A DNA stretch of 6,840 nt, taken from contig JAUVEF010000062.1 of the NCBI GenBank assembly GCA_030594905.1, positions 1 to 6,840 of the forward strand. Direction: 5' to 3'. The notes below the pieces were generated by a model, which did no database searches, was not told the DNA's origin, and was given only the letters and a program-made list of their open reading frames with translations. Below, piece by piece: positions 1 to 6,259 of this stretch; the first letter of the stretch is position 1; every line of letters starts with the position of its first letter. A program made the translations under genes and the position numbers. The stretch is from Methanosarcinales archaeon (GTDB lineage Archaea; Halobacteriota; Methanosarcinia; Methanosarcinales; Methanogasteraceae).

Positions 1-128
1 TCCAGCCCGTCCACAACACTTATATTGCAGATATGCATTAGAAATGCTGACGTTGGTTTTCCATACGTGTTGAGAACCAACACACGACCAATCATCCCAT
101 CGTATGGAAGGATTACAACCAACGTCAT
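1..128 (-). CDS. Possible 5' part of an unidentified gene (runs off left edge)
   Basis: A minus-strand frame opens with ATG at 128-126 and stays open for 42 codons to the window edge. It begins MTLVVILPYDGMIGRVLVL and I recognise no family. An in-frame TGA lies three codons upstream of the ATG, so the start is bounded. GTGA (minus strand, about 8 nt upstream) could serve as a weak Shine-Dalgarno site, and an AT-rich box at 174-183 could be its promoter. Against it: 42 open codons are not rare by chance; the plus strand is also open in one frame from 1 to a TGA at 142-144; and a large inverted repeat (48-127) covers most of the frame, which is unusual for coding DNA. If real, the gene is divergent from the ADP-ribosylglycohydrolase gene. 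Confidence 0.3.
   Translation of the reverse strand, partial: MTLVVILPYDGMIGRVLVLNTYGKPTSAFLMHICNISVVDGL
35..127. repeat. Hairpin plus long interrupted inverted repeat
   Basis: A small hairpin has arms GCATT (35-39) and AATGC (43-47) with a 3-nt loop. Directly adjacent, bases 48-67 are perfectly complementary to a right arm split in two: TTCCATACG (59-67) pairs with CGTATGGAA (101-109), and TGACGTTGGTT (48-58) pairs with AACCAACGTCA (117-127). Only a 7-nt bulge (110-116) interrupts the 20-bp stem. Between the arms sits another hairpin, GTGTTG (67-72) with CAACAC (78-83). AACCAAC occurs at 75-81 and 117-123, and its complement GTTGGTT at 52-58. The plus strand then turns T-rich (128-136). This could be an operator array, a structured RNA or transcript end, or a mobile-element end. 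The sequence alone does not decide. Confidence 0.7.
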
Positions 129-183
129 TATTTTATCTCACTGATTTGCAGGACTCACCAGCCTCACCGCCATTGTTTTAATC
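129..183. promoter_or_regulatory. Possible divergent TATA-like boxes upstream of the ADP-ribosylglycohydrolase gene
   Basis: TATTTTAT at 129-136 could serve the plus-strand gene, with a leader of about 40 nt. On the minus strand, GATTAAAACA (183-174) lies about 50 nt before the ATG at 128 and could serve the divergent frame. Both are called by AT content and spacing only; no strong BRE element is visible. The assignment is tentative. Confidence 0.25.
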
Positions 184-198
184 GCCCCCAGGGTCAAG

Positions 199-1119
199 AT
201 GAACTATACCATGCAGATACTTAACTCGATGTACGGGCAGGCGGTTGGCGACATGCTTGGCGAGCCTCTCGAGGGACTCACCCGTAAGCAGATCAAAGCA
301 CAGTGGCGCACAGTCACAGGCTTTGTCCGCCCGCCATCGATCACCGACGACACCGTGATGACACACCTTGTTGTACAGTCGGTCTGCGAGGCTCATAAGG
401 TAGATCGGCGCCACATCGCGGGGGTATTTCTTATGAACCGTGCGCGTATACCAAGGATAGGACCAACGACTGCGCACGCACTATCGTGTTTCGCAGACGA
501 CCCCGGATTCATGCCGACATCAGGCACAACCGATGGCGCAGCTATGCGTGCGCCTGCGATTGCGTGGCTGTTTCCGGCGGACCGAATCATCCCGGCAGCG
601 ATCGAATCGTCGCTTGCAACACACGGCGCTGATGTTGCGATTGCCGGGGCGTGTGCGATCGCGTGTGCTGTTTCGTCGGCAATCGACGGCGCGGGGATTG
701 AGGGAATTATCCAAGCCGGGATAGAGGGAGCTGAACATGCATCAAACGATCTCGCGACCCGCATCCGGGAATCGGTCATGCTTACATCTGGAAAAACACT
801 CGAAGAGGTCATAGACACGGTCGGATGTGGGATTGAGACTATGGAAGCAGTGCCTGCAACATTTGCAGTCATCGCAAGCGAGCAGGACTTCAGGAGCGGC
901 GTGCTTGCTGCGGTAAACCTTGGCGGGGATGCTGACACCATCGCATCAATGGTTGGTGCAATCCTTGGCGGGATGCTGCCAGGCAGGGGCGCCATACCTG
1001 GCGAGTGGATCGATGCATGTAGGAGGGGTTCTGCGGGAGACGTGGAGACATTGATCCGGGAGTCGTGGCGGTGTGTCTCCGAGTTAACGTTCAGAGATCT
1101 GGCGAAACCCCAGAATTAA
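199..1119 (+). CDS. ADP-ribosylglycohydrolase (DraG/ARH family)
   Basis: A 306-residue protein of usual length for the family, which removes ADP-ribose from modified proteins or cleaves related ADP-ribosyl compounds using two bound divalent metals. Motifs appear in family order: G-Q-A-V-G-D-M-L-G-E near residues 13-22, the metal-binding TDDT at 49-52, the glycine-rich DGAAMRAP loop at about 112-119, TH at 141-142, and the second metal site GGDADT at 242-247, followed by the hydrophobic helix and an IPGEW element. All acidic metal ligands expected of an active enzyme are present. No signal peptide or membrane segment is seen, so it is probably cytosolic. The start at 199 gives a short lead before the first motif; ATG at 211 is equally compatible, and the site before 199 (AGGGTC) is a poor Shine-Dalgarno. 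No nitrogenase gene, DraT or ADP-ribosylating toxin is nearby, so the substrate is unknown. It stands alone and ends in a hairpin terminator candidate. Confidence 0.93.
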   Translation: MNYTMQILNSMYGQAVGDMLGEPLEGLTRKQIKAQWRTVTGFVRPPSITDDTVMTHLVVQSVCEAHKVDRRHIAGVFLMNRARIPRIGPTTAHALSCFADDPGFMPTSGTTDGAAMRAPAIAWLFPADRIIPAAIESSLATHGADVAIAGACAIACAVSSAIDGAGIEGIIQAGIEGAEHASNDLATRIRESVMLTSGKTLEEVIDTVGCGIETMEAVPATFAVIASEQDFRSGVLAAVNLGGDADTIASMVGAILGGMLPGRGAIPGEWIDACRRGSAGDVETLIRESWRCVSELTFRDLAKPQN

Positions 1120-1122
1120 CTC

Positions 1123-1170
1123 CACTATTCAGTGAAACACGCCCGGATTTCCGGGTAGTGCCTCTTTTTT
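1123..1170 (+). terminator. Hairpin and T-run terminator after the ADP-ribosylglycohydrolase gene
   Basis: CCCGG (1142-1146) and CCGGG (1151-1155) form a stem around ATTT. The stem can be extended with an outer CACTA (1123-1127) / TAGTG (1156-1160) pair or with CAC (1138-1140). Six T residues follow at 1165-1170. It begins four bases after the upstream stop codon. Archaeal termination depends mainly on the T-run, so the hairpin may be secondary. Confidence 0.6.
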
Positions 1171-1179
1171 GCGTAACCG

Positions 1180-1210
1180 TAAAATAATAAACCCCCCTCC
1201 GGTCAACCGG
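1180..1210 (-). terminator. Possible terminator after metG
   Basis: On the minus strand, 11 nt beyond the metG stop, CCGG-TTGA-CCGG (1210-1199) can form a short hairpin. It is followed by a G-run and then a T/A-rich stretch reaching about 1180. The stem is short and the T-run is interrupted, so this is weaker than its plus-strand partner. Confidence 0.35.
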
Positions 1211-1221
1211 GTCGCTGGCAC

Positions 1222-3213
1222 TCACCTCACACAAGTTCCTGCCGGAACCTTGCACTCTGGCGAAAGCAGGATTGCGCCATCGTGATCAGCCGCAAGGATC
1301 ATTCCCCGCGACTCGACGCCAAATAGCTTTGCAGGCTTCATGTTTGCAAGCACCGCAACCTGTCTTCCGACGAGATCGCCCGGCTTGTGAGTCTCTGCAA
1401 TTCCCGCAACGATCTGCCGACTGTTGGTCTCGCCGAGATCAACCATCAGTTTCAGGAGTTTCTTTGATTTCTTGATCGGTTCAGCCTGCACGATCGTCCC
1501 GATGCGGATGTCCAGTTCTGAAAACTCCTCAAAAGAGACGTGCTTCTTCTTTGTTGCCATCAAAACCCGGTCATCGAGAGACCGCTCCATCTCTGCTATC
1601 GTCGAGTCCTCGATCTTTGTAAAGAGCATCGACGGCTTCAAGAGAGTTTGTCCGGCGGTAATCTCTGTCGTAACCTCGTCATAAGGCGTGTTGCCAAGTT
1701 CTGAGTCCATGCCGAGTTGTTTCCAGGCATCTGCCGATAGTTTCGGCATCGCTGACTCAAATAACACGGCAAGCGCCTTCACGATCTGAAGGCAGTTCCG
1801 GATTACCTTTTTAGCACCTGAGACGTCTGTTTTTATCGATTTCCACGGCTCATTTGACTGGAAATATGAATTTCCGAACGATGCAAGGCTCATTGCCACG
1901 TCAATTCCTTTTTTGAACTCGTATTCATTGAATGCTTCGATAACTGAGTTTTTTGTAGCCTCAATAGTCTTAGCGACCTCGGGATCGATTTCACCATCTG
2001 GAACTGCGCCAAAATTCTTGTACGCGAAGAGCGATGTGCGGTAGATAAAATTACCGAGCGTTCCCACGAGTTCGTTGTTCACCTTGTCCTGGAAGATCTT
2101 CCATGAAAAGTTCAATTCCTTTGTATGCGAGGTGTAGCTTGCAAGGTAGTACCTGAGCAGGTCCGGATGGAAGCCTTTATCAAGATAATCATCATTTACC
2201 CAGACAACGTATCCTCTGCTCTTTGAGAACGTTTTGTCTCCGATTTTGACCATCCCTGATGCGACAACTGCTTTTGGAAGTGTGTATCCAGCTCCTTTCA
2301 GCATAGCGGGCCAGAAGATGCAGTGATGATAGATGATGTCTCCGCCGATGAAATGGATGATGTCAGTATCGCCGCCCGGGTTCATCCAGTACTCTTTCCA
2401 GTCCACTCCATGCTTGTTTGCCCAGTCCTCGGTAAACGAGATGTAGCCGATCGGGGCATCGACCCAGACATAGACCACCAGTTCCTCATGGTCCGGAAAA
2501 CGGACGCCCCACTCAAGATTTCTGGTGATGCACCAGTCATTGAGTTCGTTATCGATCCAGCCAAGCGCATAATTTCTTGCATTCAATGTTCCTTCGAGTT
2601 TGTCAAGATGATCCGAAAGAAAATCCTTAAAATCTGATAATCTGAAAAAGAAGTGTTCTTGTACCCGGTATTCTGCATTACTCTGGCATATCTTACAGGA
2701 TGGCTCAAGAATCTCGCCAGGCTCAAGATGTTTGCCACAGCCCTGATCGCACTCGTCTCCACGCGCTGTCTCGCCACAATCAGGACATGTTCCTTCCACA
2801 TAGCGATCCGGCAAGAACCTGTCGCATGTCGGGCAGTATGCAAGCTCGATGCTTTTTAAAAAGACGTGATTACCATCTATGAGACGGTTTACGAGGTCTA
2901 TGGTTCGGTCGTGATTTGTCTGTGATTCTGTGCTGCCAAATTCATCAAATAGTATGTCCAGAGACTTAAACACCTGATCAAAGTGATCGTGGTACTTCTC
3001 AACGAGTTCTGACGGTGTTATGCCGAGTTCCTCTGCATTGATCACGATCGGGGTGCCGTGCGCGTCAGATCCGCATACAAAGACCGTGTCCTTCCCCTGC
3101 TTCCGAAGCGACCTCACAAAGATATCAGCCGGGATGTAGGTCCTGAGATGCCCGATGTGAGCGGGTCCGTTTGCATAAGGCAGCCCGCAGGTGACCAGTG
3201 TTTTTTGTGACAT
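1222..3213 (-). CDS. metG: Methionyl-tRNA synthetase with C-terminal tRNA-binding domain
   Basis: A 663-residue cytosolic class I aminoacyl-tRNA synthetase that charges tRNA-Met with methionine using ATP. The signature HIGH is at residues 19-22. The connective insertion carries two zinc knuckles, with cysteines at 127/130/143/146 and 155/159/173/176. The KMSKS loop appears as TFSKS (328-332), and the anticodon-reading element NEPWK lies at 454-458. From about residue 563 an EMAPII/Trbp111-like OB-fold tRNA-binding domain follows ([13 protein letters not shown], then [17 protein letters not shown]), fused in one chain. In some archaea this domain is a separate protein. The length fits the fused form and no break is seen. 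The gene converges with the ADP-ribosylglycohydrolase gene and diverges from rnhB. No Shine-Dalgarno precedes ATG 3213, and a TATA-like box sits about 27 nt upstream, which points to a leaderless mRNA. Confidence 0.97.
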   Translation of the reverse strand: MSQKTLVTCGLPYANGPAHIGHLRTYIPADIFVRSLRKQGKDTVFVCGSDAHGTPIVINAEELGITPSELVEKYHDHFDQVFKSLDILFDEFGSTESQTNHDRTIDLVNRLIDGNHVFLKSIELAYCPTCDRFLPDRYVEGTCPDCGETARGDECDQGCGKHLEPGEILEPSCKICQSNAEYRVQEHFFFRLSDFKDFLSDHLDKLEGTLNARNYALGWIDNELNDWCITRNLEWGVRFPDHEELVVYVWVDAPIGYISFTEDWANKHGVDWKEYWMNPGGDTDIIHFIGGDIIYHHCIFWPAMLKGAGYTLPKAVVASGMVKIGDKTFSKSRGYVVWVNDDYLDKGFHPDLLRYYLASYTSHTKELNFSWKIFQDKVNNELVGTLGNFIYRTSLFAYKNFGAVPDGEIDPEVAKTIEATKNSVIEAFNEYEFKKGIDVAMSLASFGNSYFQSNEPWKSIKTDVSGAKKVIRNCLQIVKALAVLFESAMPKLSADAWKQLGMDSELGNTPYDEVTTEITAGQTLLKPSMLFTKIEDSTIAEMERSLDDRVLMATKKKHVSFEEFSELDIRIGTIVQAEPIKKSKKLLKLMVDLGETNSRQIVAGIAETHKPGDLVGRQVAVLANMKPAKLFGVESRGMILAADHDGAILLSPECKVPAGTCVR

Positions 3214-3233
3214 GTTACTGGCTTGTGGTGTCG

Positions 3234-3246
3234 AGATATATTATTT
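3234..3246 (-). promoter_or_regulatory. TATA-like box for metG (leaderless start)
   Basis: Read on the minus strand, AATAATATATC lies at 3246-3236, centred about 27 nt upstream of the metG ATG. That is the usual archaeal TATA-to-start-site distance, so transcription would begin at or next to the start codon. The absence of a Shine-Dalgarno site agrees with this. The same AT-rich stretch could also support transcription of rnhB to the right. Confidence 0.45.
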
Positions 3247-3292
3247 GTTGTGGAAGGGTCGGGTTTAACACACCCTCCGATCATGATTAACC

Positions 3293-3964
3293 ATGAAGAT
3301 CGCTGGAAAGATCGCTGGAGTCGACGAAGCTGGCAAAGGACCTGTGATCGGTCCCATGTGCGTTGCAGGCGTCCTGATCAACGAAGATAAGCTGCATCTG
3401 ATCGAGGAACTCGGAGTAAAAGATTCTAAAAAGGTTGCTCCTAAAAAACGCAAGCTTCTTTCCGGGCGTATCAAAGAAGCCGCCAACAACTGGTTCGTGC
3501 TTGATGTGAGCGCACACCAGATCGATGAACTGCGAACCATCATGACGATGAACGAGGTCATGGTCATCTGCCATGCCAAGGTGCTTGAGAATCTGGAACC
3601 GGATCATGCGTTTCTGGATGCGGCTGACGTTAAGGAGGAGCGATTCGGCAGAAACGTGCAGAAGAAATGCCAGACGCCCACCAAGTTCAGAGTGACTGCG
3701 CGGCATAAAGCCGATGTAAGATACCCGATCGTTGCCGCAGCATCCATCATCGCAAAGGTGCACAGGGACCACGCGATTGCAGCCCTGCGAGAGGAGTTTG
3801 GCGATTTTGGCAGCGGATATCCAGCCGATCCAAAGACTATACGTTTCCTGCGGGAATGGTTCTCCGAGCACCAGAGTTTTCCTGATGTTGTACGGCATTC
3901 GTGGAAGACTGTGGAAAACGTGATTGCAAGCGCAAAACAGACAAAGCTATCAGCATACAGATGA
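3293..3964 (+). CDS. rnhB: Ribonuclease HII
   Basis: A 223-residue archaeal-type RNase HII that cuts the RNA strand of RNA/DNA hybrids, including single embedded ribonucleotides, acting in ribonucleotide excision repair and primer removal. The N-terminal signature VDEAGKGPVIGP (residues 10-21) holds the metal-binding pair D11 and E12. The other two carboxylates are D109 (FLDAADV) and D141 (HKADVRYP), so the DEDD set is complete. Also present are DSKK (44-47), AASIIAKVHRD (149-159), GSGYPADP (173-180) and the C-terminal RHSWKT (201-206). Odd feature: residues 2-9 are KIAGKIAG, encoded by an exact 12-bp tandem repeat directly after the start codon, so the protein has four extra residues before the signature. 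There is no clear Shine-Dalgarno; a TTTAAC element 25-30 nt upstream would allow a leaderless transcript. It precedes the KaiC/GTPase cluster by 56 bp but probably does not share its function. Confidence 0.97.
   Translation: MKIAGKIAGVDEAGKGPVIGPMCVAGVLINEDKLHLIEELGVKDSKKVAPKKRKLLSGRIKEAANNWFVLDVSAHQIDELRTIMTMNEVMVICHAKVLENLEPDHAFLDAADVKEERFGRNVQKKCQTPTKFRVTARHKADVRYPIVAAASIIAKVHRDHAIAALREEFGDFGSGYPADPKTIRFLREWFSEHQSFPDVVRHSWKTVENVIASAKQTKLSAYR
3296..3319 (+). repeat. 12-bp tandem duplication at the start of rnhB
   Basis: AAGATCGCTGGA occurs twice in direct succession (3296-3307 and 3308-3319), immediately after the ATG. It encodes KIAG twice in frame. The copies are identical, which suggests a recent slippage duplication. 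Confidence 0.9.
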
Positions 3965-3975
3965 TTTTTTATATG
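3965..3975 (+). promoter_or_regulatory. TATA-like box for the KaiC/GTPase cluster, overlapping a T-run
   Basis: Directly after the rnhB stop, TTTTTTATATG gives six T residues (a possible archaeal terminator for rnhB) merging into a good TATA-like box, TTTTATAT at 3967-3974. A start site about 25 nt downstream falls near 3995-4000, leaving a leader of roughly 20-25 nt with a GGTG site before ATG 4021. This suggests the cluster has its own promoter. Confidence 0.5.
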
Positions 3976-4008
3976 AACACATACAATTAATAGAATGATA
4001 AGGAATTG

Positions 4009-4012
4009 GGTG
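4009..4012 (+). promoter_or_regulatory. Shine-Dalgarno site that favours ATG 4021 over TTG 4006
   Basis: GGTG at 4009-4012 can pair with the archaeal 16S tail (complement of GGAGGTGAT) and sits 8 nt before ATG 4021. The alternative in-frame TTG at 4006 has only AAGG two bases before it, which is too close. Confidence 0.5.
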
Positions 4013-4020
4013 CAGCATTT

Positions 4021-4713
4021 ATGACATATAATCTTGGCATCTCCAAAATGGATGAGCTGATAGGGGACATCAAGGGTGGCACGAACATCATGATGATCGG
4101 TCCCCCTATGAGTGGTAAGGACGACATTACAAATATCATCGCATATCACGGATTAATCAACAAAAACGCTGCTGTGATTGTCTCAACACGCGAACCCGGT
4201 AAGAATGTCCTCGACTGGTTCGAAAACCGTGCCCTGGGGATTCCCCCGGAGCGTATAGGAATCGTGGACTGCGTTACCAGAACGCTGGGGTTCGGCGCGC
4301 CCGATACCGAGAACATCAAGATGGCGTCAAGTCCTGTCGATCTCACAGGCATCGGTGTCAAGATCAGTCAGTTCTTTGAGCGGTTCTGGATGGAGATGCA
4401 GATAAAAGAGACGCGGTTGTGCATCAATTCGCTCTCAACGATCCTTATGTACTCGAATCTCCAGACCGTGTTCAGATTCTTGCATGTATTCACAGGTCGC
4501 GTAAAAGCGGCGAATGCGCTTGGCGTGTACGTGATCGAGGATGGAATGCATGATGATAGGACGATTGTGACGCTCAAACAGTTATTCGATGGTATGATCG
4601 AGATTCGGGAGGACGATGGTGATTATCAGATACGTGCTATCGGGCTTTCGCCAAAACCGACACCATGGTTTGACTACGAGATCGACGGAGTAAACATCGT
4701 ATTGAGAGGTTAG
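4021..4713 (+). CDS. KaiC/RAD55-like RecA-fold protein with altered Walker motifs
   Basis: A 230-residue protein with the single-domain KaiC-like architecture of the RecA superfamily; it looks cytosolic. It opens with the typical NLGISKMDELIGDIKGGTNIM lead-in strand. The P-loop is GPPMSGKD (27-34): lysine 33 is kept, but the following Ser/Thr that binds Mg is Asp34. The strand that should carry the KaiC catalytic Glu pair reads STREPG, with one Glu (E58). Walker B is RLCINSLSTIL (132-142), with Asn136 in place of the usual Asp. The C-terminal part (RAIGLSPKPTPWFDYEIDGVNIVL) matches the family end. I infer weak or absent ATP hydrolysis, though nucleotide binding remains possible. It is the first gene of a tight cluster with a KaiC-GTPase fusion, a Roadblock protein and a CRM protein. 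The next start lies five bases after its stop, so they are probably co-expressed. The in-frame TTG at 4006 would add five residues. Confidence 0.85.
   Translation: MTYNLGISKMDELIGDIKGGTNIMMIGPPMSGKDDITNIIAYHGLINKNAAVIVSTREPGKNVLDWFENRALGIPPERIGIVDCVTRTLGFGAPDTENIKMASSPVDLTGIGVKISQFFERFWMEMQIKETRLCINSLSTILMYSNLQTVFRFLHVFTGRVKAANALGVYVIEDGMHDDRTIVTLKQLFDGMIEIREDDGDYQIRAIGLSPKPTPWFDYEIDGVNIVLRG
4706..4710 (+). promoter_or_regulatory. Shine-Dalgarno site that sets the start of the KaiC-GTPase fusion at ATG 4719
   Basis: GAGGT at 4706-4710, inside the last codons of the preceding gene, is 8 nt from ATG 4719. It is only 2 nt from the in-frame GTG at 4713 (which overlaps the TAG stop) and 11 nt from ATG 4722. 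ATG 4719 is therefore preferred. Confidence 0.6.
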
Positions 4714-4718
4714 TGTTT

Positions 4719-5900
4719 ATGATGGTAGAAACTGGCATACCGGCACTGGACGACCATCTGCATGGCGGGGTCCCGCAAGGGAAATCACTGGTATACTATG
4801 CACACCCTGGAGTCGAGTGCAATGTGTTTGGGATGCAGACTGTGCATAGAGCCCTATCGGAAGGCGGGCGCGGGATCTATGTCACATCGAGCACTGATCC
4901 ACGGATGATCAGAGATCTATTCGAGGAGTTCGGGTGGGACGCTGCCGAGTACGAGGATCGATTCGCCATTGTGGACGGGTTTTCGGGATTGATTGGCGCT
5001 GATTCGCCAGAACAATATGTTGTCTCGAATCCGGATGATGCAGACAGCCTGACCCAGGCAATCAAGCAGGTGATGGAGGATGCGTGTGAACCCAGTGTCA
5101 TCGTATTCGAATCTCTCTCAACGATCATGGATCTCTGCGGAGAGTCAGCAACACTCGAGGCTATCGAGGAGTGGAACAAGTATGCAATGCTCTACGACCA
5201 TGTAATAGTCTACAATTTCACGGCATGGCCCTATTCGGAGGATACACTGGCGCAGGTCAAAGGGGATATTTGCAATTCAGTAGTTTTGATTGGTGGAATC
5301 ACGGAAAAGGTTATCTTCGGTCAGTATTTTGGGGTGAAGAAGACTGACTGGGATGAAGCTACCAAAAAGTGCACATCATACAAAGTTTTGAAGCCAGGTG
5401 GCGTACGCGTGTACCTTCCAAAGATCCTGGTTACCGGACCGTTTGATGCTGGCAAAACCACGTTTGTACATGCGCTTTCGACCAAAGCGGTCTCGGTGGA
5501 TCGGCTTGGCACAACTGTGGCACTCGATTATGGACACGTGGACCACAGAGGGTTCACCGCCGATATATTCGGGACTCCAGGTCAGGAACGGTTCGATCCG
5601 ATCGTGAAATTATTAAGCGGCGAGGCGATGGGTGTATTTCTGATTCTTGACTCGACAAATACCAGTGGTTTTGTGCGTGCAAAACGTATGCTTGAGATCA
5701 CTGAATCGATTGGGTTACCGGTCGTTATCGTTGCAAACAAGCAGGACGTGGATGGTGCGCTTGTTCCGGAAGAGATCAGAAGAGAGCTTGGTATGACAAG
5801 TAATGTGCCGATTATGCCAGCGGTTGCGGCATCTCGCGAGGGCGTCTTCGAGGCGTTCGATGTACTGGTCGATAGGGTTATGGAGGTGGACTCGATATGA
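4719..5900 (+). CDS. Fusion of a degenerate KaiC-like domain with a Ras-like small GTPase
   Basis: A 393-residue two-domain protein. Residues 1 to about 230 are a KaiC/RAD55-like RecA fold (TGIPALDDHLHGGVPQGKSL lead-in). Its Walker A position reads AHPGVECN (28-35), with no GK[ST]; the catalytic Glu pair position is S-T; Walker B is VIVFESLSTIM, with Glu131 for Asp. It is therefore most likely a pseudo-ATPase. Residues about 233-393 are a small GTPase: G1 GPFDAGKTT (240-248), switch I TTVALDYG (265-272), G3 GTPGQERF (285-292), G4 NKQD (340-343) and a G5-like AAS (370-372). The TTVALDYG and FGTPGQ forms recall COG2229/CvnD-like GTPases, which in actinobacteria work with Roadblock proteins in conservons. 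The Gln of the GQE motif is kept. No lipidation signal, signal peptide or membrane segment is seen. It overlaps the following Roadblock gene by ATGA, supporting a shared complex. I infer a GTP-driven switch with a RecA-like scaffold domain. Confidence 0.9.
   Translation: MMVETGIPALDDHLHGGVPQGKSLVYYAHPGVECNVFGMQTVHRALSEGGRGIYVTSSTDPRMIRDLFEEFGWDAAEYEDRFAIVDGFSGLIGADSPEQYVVSNPDDADSLTQAIKQVMEDACEPSVIVFESLSTIMDLCGESATLEAIEEWNKYAMLYDHVIVYNFTAWPYSEDTLAQVKGDICNSVVLIGGITEKVIFGQYFGVKKTDWDEATKKCTSYKVLKPGGVRVYLPKILVTGPFDAGKTTFVHALSTKAVSVDRLGTTVALDYGHVDHRGFTADIFGTPGQERFDPIVKLLSGEAMGVFLILDSTNTSGFVRAKRMLEITESIGLPVVIVANKQDVDGALVPEEIRRELGMTSNVPIMPAVAASREGVFEAFDVLVDRVMEVDSI
5882..5888 (+). promoter_or_regulatory. 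Consensus Shine-Dalgarno for the Roadblock gene
   Basis: GGAGGTG at 5882-5888 lies within the end of the KaiC-GTPase gene, 8 nt before ATG 5897. It is the strongest ribosome-binding site in the window, suggesting that the Roadblock protein is made at a high level relative to the GTPase, on top of coupling through the ATGA overlap. Confidence 0.75.
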
Positions 5901-6259
5901 CGACATCAGAGATGCTCGAAAAGGTGCTAAAAGATCTCGGACGAGTTGGCGAGATCGAAGCGTGTGCGATAGCGACAAGGGATGGGTTGCTCATGCAGGC
6001 GAATATGGCATCAAAGGGCGACCCCGAGACTTTTGTTGCGATGTCTGCGACGATGCTTGGTGCAGCAGAGACTGCTTCATCCGAACTGGGAAAGGGTGTA
6101 CCAAAAAGGGTGATCGTGGAATCTGACGATGGTAAGTTGATATGTATGGGTGCAGGTCCAAAGGCGCTTGTGGTGGCAATGACTGCACCTGAGGTGGGAC
6201 TTGGTCTGGTTCTTGTTGAACTTTCCAAGGTGGCAGAAAAAGTTGAGAAGTTAATATGA
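5897..6259 (+). CDS. Roadblock/LC7 domain protein, likely GTPase partner
   Basis: A 120-residue single-domain Roadblock/LC7 protein. The opening helix (EMLEKVLKDLGRV) and first strand with its DG turn (ACAIATRDGLLMQA, 22-35) are followed by the long helix FVAMSATMLGAAETASSELGKG and the strands RVIVESDDGKLICMGAG and LGLVLVELSKVAEKV. This is the typical archaeal form often annotated as a regulator of Ras-like GTPase activity. Family members dimerise and bind small GTPases: bacterial MglB is a GTPase-activating protein for MglA, and CvnB accompanies CvnD. Its ATGA overlap with the GTPase-carrying gene makes that protein the obvious partner. It is cytosolic and lacks a membrane segment. Whether it activates GTP hydrolysis, exchanges nucleotide or only scaffolds cannot be told from sequence. 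Confidence 0.93.
   Translation: MTTSEMLEKVLKDLGRVGEIEACAIATRDGLLMQANMASKGDPETFVAMSATMLGAAETASSELGKGVPKRVIVESDDGKLICMGAGPKALVVAMTAPEVGLGLVLVELSKVAEKVEKLI

Noticed and set aside
393..995. A 200-codon open frame on the minus strand inside the ADP-ribosylglycohydrolase gene.
   Set aside because: Its product is low-complexity Ala/Ser/Pro-rich with no motif, and the plus-strand frame carries all family motifs. It is a shadow of GC-rich codons.
199..1119. ADP-ribosylglycohydrolase as antitoxin of a toxin-antitoxin or nitrogenase-control pair.
   Set aside because: No ADP-ribosyltransferase, DarT-like or nif gene is in view, so nothing supports a specific partner.
3287..3898. A 203-codon open frame on the minus strand opposite rnhB.
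   Set aside because: The RNase HII catalytic motifs are complete on the plus strand, and the antisense product resembles nothing I know.
4006..4020. TTG at 4006 as start of the first KaiC-like gene.
   Set aside because: The AAGG before it is only two bases away. ATG 4021 has GGTG at 8 nt and gives the usual KaiC-like N-terminus.
4713..4715. GTG at 4713 overlapping the TAG stop as start of the KaiC-GTPase fusion.
   Set aside because: It is only 2 nt from the GAGGT site, while ATG 4719 is 8 nt away. The difference is two residues.
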